Positions 1-6,626 of a stretch of DNA of 38,187 bases are shown in pieces. Under the pieces are notes generated by a model, which worked only from the letters and a program-made list of their open reading frames with translations, was not told the origin of the DNA and made no database searches. The stretch comes from a virus. The first letter of the stretch is position 1. Each line of letters begins with the position of its first letter. The stretch is from the IMG/VR virus record IMGVR_UViG_3300025120_000184, positions 1 to 38,187 of that record. One strand, written 5' to 3'. Position numbers and translations under genes: made by a program.

Positions 1-1
1 A

Positions 2-325
2 CCTAAACCTGTAGGTTATCGCGTACTAATAGCCCTACCACAGCCTGAAGAAACTGTATCAGGTACTTCTATTTTAAAAACAGATACCGCCAAAACACAA
101 GACCACCTAATGTCCATTATCGGTTTGGTTGTTGATATGGGCGCTCAAGCCTACTACGACTCTGACCGTTTCCCTACTGGCGCATGGTGTGAAGTGGGGG
201 ATTATGTGATGTTTCGTATGAACTCTGGCACTCGTTTTACTATTGGGGGCGTAGAGTATCGGCTTATGAACGATGACAACATTGAAGCCGTTGTTAGTGA
301 TCCAACCGGAATTACGAGGGCATAA
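2..325 (+). CDS. Co-chaperonin GroES-like protein, 5' end cut by window
   Basis: The frame is open from the first bases of the window, with no start visible, so the N-terminus lies outside. An internal ATG at 110 is not the true start. The readable part begins PKPVGYRVLIAL, which matches the first strand of GroES-type 10 kDa chaperonins. A segment equivalent to the mobile loop follows (EETVSGTSILK), then the core GLVVDMGAQAYYD, GAWCEVGDYVMF and a C-terminal YRLMNDDNIEAVV. About 108 residues are visible, close to the full GroES length. Phage GroES-like proteins (T4 gp31 is the model) replace or assist host GroES in folding the capsid protein, which fits its position just before scaffold and capsid genes. 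The family call is from the pattern of conserved Gly and hydrophobic positions. The role in capsid folding is inferred. Confidence 0.8.
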   Translation, partial: PKPVGYRVLIALPQPEETVSGTSILKTDTAKTQDHLMSIIGLVVDMGAQAYYDSDRFPTGAWCEVGDYVMFRMNSGTRFTIGGVEYRLMNDDNIEAVVSDPTGITRA

Positions 326-327
326 TC

Positions 328-1353
328 ATGGCATTTCAAAAAGTAGAGTTTGAGTTTCCCGACGATGAAGATACTAAATTAGAGGTAGAAGATTCTAGTG
401 CAGTTGAAATTGATATCTCCGGTAAAAAAACTAAAGAAGATTTTATATCAGATGGAGCTACAGAAGATAAGCCTGAACGTAGAGTTGATCCTGTTGAAGA
501 TGACTTTGAAATTGAAGTTGTTGATGATACGCCAAAGGCTGACCGCAACCGCAAAGCTTCTGATCCACCGACTGAAGTTACAGATGAAGAGTTAGAGGAC
601 TATTCTGATAAAGTCCGAAAACGAATTCAGCATTTTAGTAAAGGTTACCATGACGAACGTAGAGCTAAAGAAGAAGCTCTTAGAGAACGTCAAGAGCTTG
701 AGCGTGTTACCCAACAACTTATACACGAAAACAAAACTCTAAAAGGTAACGTTAACAAAAATCAAACAGCCCTTCTAGATCAGGCGAGAAAAAATTCTCA
801 AGCTGAGACAGAAGATGCTAAACGTGAGTACAAGACAGCTTATGAAGCTGGTGATTCTGACGCTTTGTTAGATGCGCAAGAAAAGCTAACATCTGCTAAG
901 TTAAAAGCCGATAAGCTAGCAAACTTCAAAGTACCCCCTTTACAGGAGGAGAAACCGCTTGTACAACCACGGCAAGAGTCCGCCCCTACCGCAAACGTCG
1001 ATGAACGAGCCCAAGAATGGCAAAAGGCTAATACTTGGTTCAACGTAGACGATGAGATGACAAGTTTAGCATTGGGGTTGCACAATAAACTTGTCAAACA
1101 GGGCGTAAGCCCACAAAGTGAAGAATACTACGAGACAATAGACACTCGTATGCGTCAAGTATTCCCGACTAATTTCGAGGATACAGAGCCGAAACGGAGA
1201 AAGACTAATGTAGTTGCCCCCGCAACGCGGAGCACGGCCCCTAAAAAGGTAACATTGAGCAGAACACAAGTCCAACTCGCAAAACGGCTGGGACTGACAC
1301 CCCAACAATACGCCAAACAGGTTGCATTAGATATGAGGAATAACGATGGCTGA
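328..1353 (+). CDS. Probable head scaffolding protein
   Basis: 341 residues. The first ~100 residues are strongly acidic and low in complexity (runs of Asp/Glu such as PDDEDTKLEVED). A long charged helical segment at about residues 90-200 looks like a coiled coil (ERRAKEEALRERQELERV). The C-terminal ~50 residues are basic (RRKTNVV, KKVTLSRTQ) and end in a small helix-rich segment. An acidic, coiled-coil body with a basic C-terminal tail upstream of the capsid gene is the usual make-up of phage scaffolding proteins, whose basic tail binds the coat protein. The start ATG has GAGGG seven bases upstream, inside the end of the GroES-like gene. There is no protease signature in it. A tail assembly role is less likely given the position. 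Confidence 0.65.
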   Translation: MAFQKVEFEFPDDEDTKLEVEDSSAVEIDISGKKTKEDFISDGATEDKPERRVDPVEDDFEIEVVDDTPKADRNRKASDPPTEVTDEELEDYSDKVRKRIQHFSKGYHDERRAKEEALRERQELERVTQQLIHENKTLKGNVNKNQTALLDQARKNSQAETEDAKREYKTAYEAGDSDALLDAQEKLTSAKLKADKLANFKVPPLQEEKPLVQPRQESAPTANVDERAQEWQKANTWFNVDDEMTSLALGLHNKLVKQGVSPQSEEYYETIDTRMRQVFPTNFEDTEPKRRKTNVVAPATRSTAPKKVTLSRTQVQLAKRLGLTPQQYAKQVALDMRNNDG

Positions 1354-1795
1354 AAATCGCTTAGATCGTGAGCTTGATGCTCATTCAAAAACTGCCCGTA
1401 GGAAATCGTGGGAGCGTCCAGAGGTTCTACCTTCCCCCACACCAGAGGCCGGTTATGATTTTCATTGGGTACGTGTAAGTACTCAGGGCTTGGTTGATGC
1501 CACTAACGTGTCCTCAAAACTACGAGAAGGTTGGGAGCCTTGCAAGGCTGAAGACCACCCAGAAATTACTATGGTTACTGTAGAGCAGGAACGCTTTAGA
1601 GACAACGTGGTTATCGGTGGTTTGATGTTATGTAAAGCTCCAAAAGAGATGATTCAGGAGCGAAATACCTACTATAGTACGCAGGCACAGTCGCAAATGC
1701 AATCAGTCGATAACAACCTTATGAGAGAAAATGACCCTCGTATGCCGCTATTTAATGAGCGAAAAACGAAGGTTACTTTCGGTAAAGGAACTTAA
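1346..1795 (+). CDS. Small head-module protein of unknown function
   Basis: 149 residues, overlapping the end of the scaffold gene by 8 bases, with GAGGA upstream of the ATG. The N-terminal part is charged (MAENRLDRELDAHSKTARRK). The centre holds a compact segment (FHWVRVSTQGLVDATNV, then REGWEPCKAEDHPE) and a helix ends the protein (CKAPKEMIQERNTYYSTQAQ). No transmembrane segment or catalytic motif is seen. I recognise this as a type of protein that often sits between scaffold and capsid genes in marine phages but know no function for it. A minor capsid or scaffold-associated role is an inference from position only. Confidence 0.7.
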   Translation: MAENRLDRELDAHSKTARRKSWERPEVLPSPTPEAGYDFHWVRVSTQGLVDATNVSSKLREGWEPCKAEDHPEITMVTVEQERFRDNVVIGGLMLCKAPKEMIQERNTYYSTQAQSQMQSVDNNLMRENDPRMPLFNERKTKVTFGKGT

Positions 1796-1809
1796 CTTAG
1801 GAGCTAAAA

Positions 1810-2442
1810 ATGGCGTTTCCTACCGTTTCTGGCCCATACGGGCTACGACCACTAAATCTGGTCGGCGGAACCCCCTTCGCAGGGGCAACCCGTCATATGC
1901 CCATCGCTTCTGGCTATGCTACTGCTATTTATAATGGTGACGTAGTACAGTATAAAAACGATGGTACACTGATAATTACTACCCTACAAAACAACGCTAC
2001 ACCTGTTGCAGGTGTTGTTGGTGTGTTCTTGGGTTGTACTTACACCGACCCTAATCTCGGGTATACTCTCTTTAGCCAATCTTACCCCGGTAATATCGCG
2101 GCTACAGACATTCGCGCATACGTGTGCGATGATCCTAATGCCCTGTTTAAGGTCGTTAGCTGTACGTCTGCAGTAGCAAACGGCGCAGCGGGTGGGTTGC
2201 TTCCAGCGTTTAAAGCTCGTACCAATTCAATCTCTAAGAACGCAGAGCTTGTATTGAATACAGGTGTAACCGCTTCTGGAAACAGTCGTATGGGTGTCTT
2301 TATCAACAACGTGGCAACCGCATTGCCAATGACCGTTGTAGATATGGTTGAAGGCACAGATAACGCTGCAGGGGAATCAGTAGAATTTATTGTTAAATTC
2401 ACCGCTGGCTACCACCGTTATACTCATACTGTTGGTGTTTAA
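1810..2442 (+). CDS. Probable head decoration or capsid-associated protein
   Basis: 210 residues, with a strong TTAGGAG site before the ATG. The protein is rich in Ala, Gly, Thr, Val and Asn with alternating beta-type sequence (YATAIYNGDVVQYKN, GVVGVFLGCTYTD, TAVFKV-type strands) and has few charged residues. This composition fits a beta-barrel or jelly-roll virion surface protein. It lies directly upstream of the major capsid gene with only 14 bases between them, so the two are surely co-expressed. Capsid decoration or stabilisation is inferred from the composition and position. I cannot match it to a named family with certainty. Confidence 0.6.
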   Translation: MAFPTVSGPYGLRPLNLVGGTPFAGATRHMPIASGYATAIYNGDVVQYKNDGTLIITTLQNNATPVAGVVGVFLGCTYTDPNLGYTLFSQSYPGNIAATDIRAYVCDDPNALFKVVSCTSAVANGAAGGLLPAFKARTNSISKNAELVLNTGVTASGNSRMGVFINNVATALPMTVVDMVEGTDNAAGESVEFIVKFTAGYHRYTHTVGV

Positions 2443-2456
2443 GGAGTTAACATAAC

Positions 2457-3365
2457 ATGGCAATTTCACGCGCCCAGCTACTAAAAGAGCTGCTTCCGGG
2501 CCTAAACGCACTGTTTGGGTTGGAATATGCAAAGTACGGTGAAGAACACACCGAAATCTTTGAAAACGAGTCCTCAGATAGAAGTTTTGAGGAAGAAACG
2601 AAATTGAGTGGATTTTCCGCTGCACCTGTCAAAAACGAAGGTTCTGCCATCGAATATGACAATGCACAGGAAGCATGGTCTGCTCGTTATACGCACGAGA
2701 CTGTGGCAATGGGTTTCTCAATCACTGAGGAAGCTATTGAGGATAACCTGTACGATTCTCTATCGGCTCGTTATACTAAAGCACTAGCTCGCGCTATGGC
2801 ATACACCAAGCAAGTTAAAGCTGCGTCTATCATCAACAATGCGTTTGCCGCAGGAGTCACTTATGGTGACGGGCAACCTCTTTGTTCGACAGCGCACCCG
2901 CTTGTTTCTGGTGGCACTAACTCAAACCGTCCTACAGTTGCGGCTGACCTGAATGAAACTTCGCTAGAAGCGGCTATTATTCAGATTGCAGGCTGGACTG
3001 ACGAACGTAGTTTGTTGATTGCTGCACGCCCACGTAAACTGGTCATTCCACCTGCCCTGCAATTCGTTGCAACACGGCTTCTGGACACTGATGGTCGCGT
3101 AGGCACCGCAGATAACGATATCAACGCTCTGCGTAACAACGGTTCGATCCCAGAAGGTTATGCTGTCAATCACTACCTGACAGACATTAACGCATGGTTC
3201 CTGATGACAGACGTTCCTAACGGGTTGAAGCACTTCACCCGTACCCCAATGTCTACATCTATGGATGCGGATTTTGATACTGGAAACAGTCGTTATAAAG
3301 CTCGTGAGCGTTATAGCTTCGGTGTATCTGATCCACTGGGTATCTTCGGTTCTCCCGGCGCATAA
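2457..3365 (+). CDS. Major capsid protein, HK97-fold type
   Basis: 302 residues, preceded by AAGGAG. The N-terminal helix (LLKELLPGLNALFGLEYAKY) is followed by the extended-loop-like acidic region (FENESSDRSFEEETK) and EAWSARYTHETVAMGFSITE. The centre carries NNAFAAG, GDGQPLCSTAHPLVSGG and later a strand-rich C-terminal half (RKLVIPPALQFVATRLL, WFLMTDV). The 'dG..L....HPL..G' block and length are like the Mu gpT-type branch of HK97-fold capsid proteins. It has no N-terminal delta domain of HK97 length, consistent with a separate scaffold gene upstream. It is the last gene before a strong terminator, the usual set-up for high coat-protein expression. The family is recognised by motif; the exact capsid subfamily is not certain. 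Confidence 0.85.
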   Translation: MAISRAQLLKELLPGLNALFGLEYAKYGEEHTEIFENESSDRSFEEETKLSGFSAAPVKNEGSAIEYDNAQEAWSARYTHETVAMGFSITEEAIEDNLYDSLSARYTKALARAMAYTKQVKAASIINNAFAAGVTYGDGQPLCSTAHPLVSGGTNSNRPTVAADLNETSLEAAIIQIAGWTDERSLLIAARPRKLVIPPALQFVATRLLDTDGRVGTADNDINALRNNGSIPEGYAVNHYLTDINAWFLMTDVPNGLKHFTRTPMSTSMDADFDTGNSRYKARERYSFGVSDPLGIFGSPGA

Positions 3366-3388
3366 GCTGAGGGAAACTTGTTACAGGA

Positions 3389-3422
3389 GGGGCAGCTTCG
3401 GTTGCCCCTTTTCTTTTGTTTT
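3389..3422 (+). terminator. Rho-independent terminator after the major capsid gene
   Basis: An 8-pair stem GGGGCAGC / GTTGCCCC (one G-U pair) is closed by a UUCG tetraloop at 3397-3400. It is followed directly by the T-rich tract TTTTCTTTTGTTTT. A C(UUCG)G loop is the most stable tetraloop and typical of strong intrinsic terminators. It starts 24 bases after the capsid stop codon and separates the head genes from the next block. Confidence 0.9.
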
Positions 3423-3430
3423 ATTGTGTG

Positions 3431-3494
3431 TATACTCTAGGCACCCCTGACAGCCGTAATATGCGGCTGACACTTGCCACGACAGGAGATATTC
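3431..3494 (+). promoter_or_regulatory. Possible promoter -10 and leader hairpin before gene at 3495
   Basis: Between the terminator and the next gene lies TATACT (3431-3436), a good -10 hexamer. No convincing -35 sits 16-18 bases upstream, where the terminator T-tract occurs. Downstream is a perfect 6-pair hairpin CAGCCG / CGGCTG (3451-3456 and 3464-3469) with a 7-base loop and no T-run, so it is not a terminator. A clear ribosome site AGGAG follows at 3485-3489. The arrangement suggests that a new transcript with a structured leader starts here. It could instead be an RNA processing or stability element on read-through mRNA. Confidence 0.35.
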
Positions 3495-3977
3495 ATGGCT
3501 AATACAACTTTTTCAGGCCCAATTCGGGCTGGCACTATCCGCGATACAACTGGAACAACTGTAGGAACTAACGTAGCTAACGTTGGTCAAGTTGTTATGT
3601 CGCAATCAATTATGATTGATGCTGAAGTAGGAGCGGGTACACTCGCATTTAATGTTGGTGTAATTCCTAAAAATTCACAACTACTAACCGCTACAATTAG
3701 AGTTAGTATAGTTAGCAATGCTGGCGGCGCGGCTACTGTTTCAGTGGGTAAAACCGGTTCGGCGCAGTATTTGATCGCAAACACTAGTATTAAAGCTCTT
3801 GGGGAAACTTCATCCATCGCTAATGGTGCTTTGGACGAAGCAGACCGTTTTGATTCTGACACTCAGATTACAGCAACACTAATTTCTGCTGGAGCTACTG
3901 CAACGACAGGTCAGGTTACGGTTACATTTACTTATGTGCAAGCCAACAACCTACAAGACGGGTTAGTAATAGCTTAA
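3495..3977 (+). CDS. Small beta-rich virion protein
   Basis: 160 residues starting MANTTFSGPIRAGTI. The ATG at 3495 is chosen because AGGAG lies 6 bases before it; an in-frame TTG at 3474 would add seven residues but has no ribosome site. The sequence is almost all short beta strands with Gly, Thr, Ala and Val (VSIVSNAGGAATVSVGK, TQITATLISAGATATTGQ) and has no cysteine or catalytic pattern. The 'FSGPIRAGTIRDTTGTT' start is a style I know from small structural proteins next to marine phage capsid genes. Decoration or head-fibre function is possible but unproven. It is the first gene after the capsid terminator. Confidence 0.7.
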   Translation: MANTTFSGPIRAGTIRDTTGTTVGTNVANVGQVVMSQSIMIDAEVGAGTLAFNVGVIPKNSQLLTATIRVSIVSNAGGAATVSVGKTGSAQYLIANTSIKALGETSSIANGALDEADRFDSDTQITATLISAGATATTGQVTVTFTYVQANNLQDGLVIA

Positions 3978-3997
3978 TAGGGCTAAGGAGTAAGTAG

Positions 3998-4282
3998 ATG
4001 GCTGCTAATTTAGTACGAGCGTTTAACTTTGCCACAGGCGATACTGCGGCCCTTGTTGGACCTAACCGCGCCCGGATTCTTGGTGTGTTGGTTAACGCCG
4101 CCGCCGCTTGCACGTTTCAGTTACGTAATGGCACCGCCACTGGGGATATACTGTTAGACCTTACACTGCCTACAGGTTGGAACGATGTATATATCCCTGC
4201 TGACGGTATCCTAGCCACAGACGGTTGTTTTGTAGCTGCTTTAACTGGAGCAGGAAATAAAATAACCGTAATACTGGAGTAA
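3998..4282 (+). CDS. Small beta-rich protein, possible head or neck component
   Basis: 94 residues with AAGGAG before the ATG. It begins MAANLVRAFNFATGDTAALVG and continues as a series of beta strands (RILGVLVNAAAACTFQL, GDILLDLTLP, DVYIPADGILAT) ending ITVILE. Size and strand pattern suggest a single small beta sandwich. No membrane segment or known motif is visible. It shares composition and order with the gene at 3495, so the two may form one virion substructure. This is inference from context; the family is not identified. Confidence 0.65.
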   Translation: MAANLVRAFNFATGDTAALVGPNRARILGVLVNAAAACTFQLRNGTATGDILLDLTLPTGWNDVYIPADGILATDGCFVAALTGAGNKITVILE

Positions 4283-4286
4283 TCTT

Positions 4287-4595
4287 GTGCGGTCATATTT
4301 TAAAAAAGGTGGGGGAGTAAAATCCCCCGCTTGGACACGCAAAGCAGGCAAGAGTGAGTCCGGTGGACTCAATGCAGAAGGCGTTGCCAGTTACCGAAAA
4401 GCTAACCCCGGCAGTAAGTTAAAAACTGCGGTTACTACCAAACCCAGCAAACTTAAAAAAGGGTCTAAGGCCGCAAATCGGCGTAAGTCTTTCTGCGCCC
4501 GTATGTCGGGTATGAAGAAACGCAATACAAGTTCTAAGACGGCTAACGATCCAGATAGCCGTATTAACAAAAGTTTACGTAAATGGAATTGTTAG
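4287..4595 (+). CDS. Small basic protein, DUF6321-like
   Basis: 102 residues from a GTG start, with CTGGAG seven bases upstream inside the preceding gene. About 27% of residues are Lys or Arg and only four are acidic. Visible blocks are AWTRKAGKSESGGLNAEGV, KPSKLKKGSKAANRRKSFC and a C-terminal LRKWNC. This 'AWxRKxGKxxxGGLNxxG...RRKSFCARM...LRKWNC' pattern is one I associate with the DUF6321 family, common in marine phages and of unknown function. The two invariant-looking Cys could bind metal or form a disulfide. It is the first of four consecutive basic proteins, so nucleic-acid binding or head-interior charge neutralisation is possible. The family name is from memory and should be confirmed. 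Confidence 0.7.
   Translation: MRSYFKKGGGVKSPAWTRKAGKSESGGLNAEGVASYRKANPGSKLKTAVTTKPSKLKKGSKAANRRKSFCARMSGMKKRNTSSKTANDPDSRINKSLRKWNC
4311..4328. other. Perfect 6-pair hairpin just inside the gene at 4287
   Basis: GGGGGA (4311-4316) and TCCCCC (4323-4328) form a perfect stem with the loop GTAAAA, 24 bases after the GTG start. On the minus strand the stem is followed by ACC and six T residues, which looks like an intrinsic terminator for antisense transcripts. On the plus strand it could slow initiation of the basic protein gene. Either role is inference; the coding constraint of Gly-Gly-Gly and Ser-Pro codons may explain it. Confidence 0.35.
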
Positions 4596-4605
4596 GAGCT
4601 ACACT

Positions 4606-4914
4606 ATGGACAAGATGAAAAAATACAAGTCCGGTATGGATGTACAAGGAGGTATTGACTCTGCTGCTAGAGCCGAGGCTGGGAGTGTTATGGAAGGTCA
4701 ACGTATCTCTTCAGAAATGCCCGGAGTAGCAACGTCGTTGCGTCCGAAGATGCGGCCTAAGTCAGTAGAACAAAAAGCAAAGATGCGTAAAGTAAAACCA
4801 AAAATGCGCCCTGAAGGTATGAACATGGGCGGCAAAGTACCCGGATATTCTCAGGGTAAAATGGTTCGCGGTTACGGTAAAGCCCGTGGTGGCAAAGCCT
4901 GTAAGATGCGTTAA
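4606..4914 (+). CDS. Small Met- and Lys-rich basic protein
   Basis: 102 residues with TAGGAG before the ATG. About a quarter of residues are Lys or Arg. Two copies of the block PKMRP occur near residues 46-70, in SLRPKMRPKS and KPKMRPEG. The tail is Gly/Lys-rich (MNMGGKVPGY, VRGYGKARGGKACKMR). The 'GGKVxGYxxGKxVRGYGxARGGKACKxR' tail is a recurring ending of small basic proteins in marine phages; no biochemical function is known to me. The protein probably lacks a folded core and may bind DNA or serve as a packaged basic peptide. The stop codon overlaps the next start (TAATG). Confidence 0.7.
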   Translation: MDKMKKYKSGMDVQGGIDSAARAEAGSVMEGQRISSEMPGVATSLRPKMRPKSVEQKAKMRKVKPKMRPEGMNMGGKVPGYSQGKMVRGYGKARGGKACKMR

Positions 4915-5096
4915 TGCGTAGGTATTACAAATCCGGTGGGTGTGGGTGTTCTTCTTGTAGCGGTAAAGGCTACAAGAAGGGTGGCACAGTCAAGGATGAT
5001 TGCTACCGTAAAGTAAAAGCCTCGTATAAGGTTTTTCCTAGCGCGTATGCAAGTGGTGCCATAGCAAAGTGTAGGAAGAAGAAAGGCGGTAAATAA
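4914..5096 (+). CDS. 60-residue Cys-rich basic protein
   Basis: The start overlaps the previous stop by one base. The first half is a Gly/Cys/Lys cluster (GGCGCSSCSGKGYKKGG) with four Cys or near-Cys positions in a row. The second half is a conserved block KVKASYKVFPSAYASGAIA followed by KCRKKKGGK. The 'KVKxSYKVFPSAYASGAxxKCRKKG' block is one I know from small proteins of phages and some large DNA viruses, with no established function. The Cys cluster could bind zinc. It lies within the basic-protein run 4287-5374, and a role in virion DNA organisation is only a guess. Confidence 0.7.
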   Translation: MRRYYKSGGCGCSSCSGKGYKKGGTVKDDCYRKVKASYKVFPSAYASGAIAKCRKKKGGK

Positions 5097-5374
5097 TGGC
5101 TGTTCGTAAGACAGCAAAGGGAGCCGCCTTAAAACGTTGGTTTAAAGAGGATTGGAAAGACGTCCGCACAGGTAAAGAGTGTGGTCGGCAGGAGGGCGAG
5201 AAACGCGGTACACCGTACTGCAGGCCGTCTAAGCGCGTATCTAGCAAGACTCCTAAAACTAGCAGTGAAATGACGAAAACAGAGAAAAGTAAACGTATAG
5301 CGCAGAAAAAACGTTTAGGTCAGCCTGCGGGAAAACCTAAGCGTGTAGCCCCTGCAAAAAGGCGTAAGACATGA
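5096..5374 (+). CDS. Small basic protein, DUF5872-like
   Basis: 92 residues, start overlapping the preceding stop. The N-terminal half has KGAALKRWFKEDWKDV, then GKECGRQEGEKR and PYCRPSKRVSSKTPKT, with two Cys about 17 residues apart. The C-terminal ~35 residues are almost wholly Lys, Arg, Pro and Ala (GKPKRVAPAKRRKT), like a histone tail. The 'WFKExW.D...CGR...Y..CRPSKRVSSKTPKT' pattern is what I remember for DUF5872, found in phages and giant viruses. Function is unknown. Its stop overlaps the ATG of the adaptor gene by 4 bases, so it is translated together with head-completion proteins. Confidence 0.7.
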   Translation: MAVRKTAKGAALKRWFKEDWKDVRTGKECGRQEGEKRGTPYCRPSKRVSSKTPKTSSEMTKTEKSKRIAQKKRLGQPAGKPKRVAPAKRRKT

Positions 5375-6060
5375 CAACATCAGGAACCACCGCGTTCAAT
5401 ATGGACTTCACGGAAATTGCTGAAGAAGCATGGGAACGTGCGGGGCGTGAGCTTCGCAGTGGTTATGATTTACGCACCGCGCGGCGATCCATGAATCTAA
5501 TGACAATTGAGTGGCAGAACCGCGGCATAAATATGTGGACTATTGATTCTGGCACTGTAAATTTAGTGAAAGGTACTTCTAGGTACTCCTTACCACTAGA
5601 TACTATTGATTTAATGGAACATCAAATACGTACTAATTCTGGTAGCGCCAGCACACAATCGGACTTAACCATAAGTAGGATTAGTGTATCCACGTATTCT
5701 TCTATACCTAACAAGTTAACAGAAGGGCGACCTATACAGTTATATATAGAACGCTTGCGTGCCGAACCACATGTTAACTTGTGGCCTGTACCAGACAATA
5801 ACAACTATGTGTTATACTACTGGCGTATGCGCCGTATCCAAGATGCGGGAGCTGGAGCGGAAACTGCAGATATGCCGTTTCGGTTCCTACCATGTCTTGT
5901 GTCGGGGTTAGCGTATCATATAGCCGCAAAGGTTCCTGAGTTAGCTCAACGCGTCCCTATGCTAAAAGAAATGTATGACGAACAGTTTAACCTCGCCGCA
6001 GGGGAAGATCGGGAAAAAACAAATGCTCGCTTTGTGCCTAGAATAGGTAGGATCGGGTAA
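5371..6060 (+). CDS. Probable head-tail adaptor (P22 gp4 / T7 gp11-like role)
   Basis: 229 residues, ATGA overlap with the preceding gene. The N-terminal helix (FTEIAEEAWERAGRELRSGYDL) is followed by RTARRSMNLMTIEWQNRGINMW, a YSLP strand and a central beta region (PIQLYIERLR, VNLWPVPDNNNYVLYYWRMR). C-terminal helices end the protein (FRFLPCLVSGLAYHIAAKVPE). This order, with helical ends flanking a beta insert ending 'W.P.p.....l.yw..r', is that of proteins called tail tubular A, adaptor or gp4-like in podoviruses, which close the portal and seat the nozzle. The assignment rests on this pattern and on the companion gene at 6688. The exact homologue is not certain. Confidence 0.65.
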   Translation: MTTSGTTAFNMDFTEIAEEAWERAGRELRSGYDLRTARRSMNLMTIEWQNRGINMWTIDSGTVNLVKGTSRYSLPLDTIDLMEHQIRTNSGSASTQSDLTISRISVSTYSSIPNKLTEGRPIQLYIERLRAEPHVNLWPVPDNNNYVLYYWRMRRIQDAGAGAETADMPFRFLPCLVSGLAYHIAAKVPELAQRVPMLKEMYDEQFNLAAGEDREKTNARFVPRIGRIG

Positions 6061-6428
6061 TGGGCGCTAGGTTTGCTTCTTCTAAAAACGCGTTAGGTAT
6101 GTGCGATGTGTGTGGGTTTCAATACAGGCTACGTGAATTACGCGCGTTGTTTGTTAAAACTCGTAATACAAACCTGCGCGCTTGTAGAGAATGTTGGAAC
6201 CCCAGCCACCCTCAACTTATGCTTGGGGATAAACCTGTTAACGATCCTCAAGCTATTCGTGACCCTAGACCAGATACAAGTTTAGGCCTTACAGGTACAA
6301 ACAGTAGCAGAAATGTGCAGTGGGGGTGGAATCCCGTAGGTTTTTCTACATCGCCCTATTTTCTACTACCTAATAATTTACTGTGTACTACTGCACTTGG
6401 ACAGGTTACCATAACTACTAATACTTAG
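6060..6428 (+). CDS. Cys-pair (zinc-ribbon-like) small protein
   Basis: 122 residues, start overlapping the previous stop by one base. The N-terminal 50 residues hold two Cys pairs, CDVCGFQY and CRECWNPSHP, about 30 residues apart. Both have the CxxC geometry of a zinc ribbon, and the His after the second pair could be an extra ligand. The rest (GWNPVGFSTSPYFLLPNN) is beta-like and shows no motif. Similar 'CDVCGfqY...LR...R.C..CwD..HPQ' proteins are frequent in marine phage head-tail joining regions; their job is unknown to me. A structural zinc site in a connector protein is a reasonable inference. Confidence 0.7.
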   Translation: MGARFASSKNALGMCDVCGFQYRLRELRALFVKTRNTNLRACRECWNPSHPQLMLGDKPVNDPQAIRDPRPDTSLGLTGTNSSRNVQWGWNPVGFSTSPYFLLPNNLLCTTALGQVTITTNT

Positions 6429-6437
6429 GAGTTTACT

Positions 6438-6623
6438 ATGAAAGCTAATAAAGATTCAAATGTCTTTGGGATGAAGGCGGTCAAAGTACACAAAGATAAA
6501 GGTGTATACCCCTGTCCTGAAGCGCCAAAGCCAAATATGAGCGGTGTAAAGACCAGCGGAATTAAAGTTCGTGGTACAGGCGCAGCTACAAAAGGTTTAA
6601 TGGCTCGCGGTCCTATGGGGTAA
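6438..6623 (+). CDS. 61-residue basic protein of unknown function
   Basis: Preceded by TAGGAG and an ATG at 6438. The sequence is Lys-, Gly- and Val-rich (MKANKDSNVFGMKAVKVHKDKG) with one Cys and a central Pro stretch (PCPEAPKPNM). It ends KGLMARGPMG. No known domain is visible and it is probably unfolded on its own. The ending resembles that of other small basic proteins in the head region. It sits between the Cys-pair protein and the second adaptor gene, so it is probably co-expressed with head-completion proteins. Confidence 0.6.
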   Translation: MKANKDSNVFGMKAVKVHKDKGVYPCPEAPKPNMSGVKTSGIKVRGTGAATKGLMARGPMG

Positions 6624-6626
6624 GCT

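Noticed and set aside
1731-1934. 67-codon frame bridging the genes at 1346 and 1810
   Set aside because: It lies in another frame across two clear genes and its sequence is Arg/Cys/Trp-rich without pattern.
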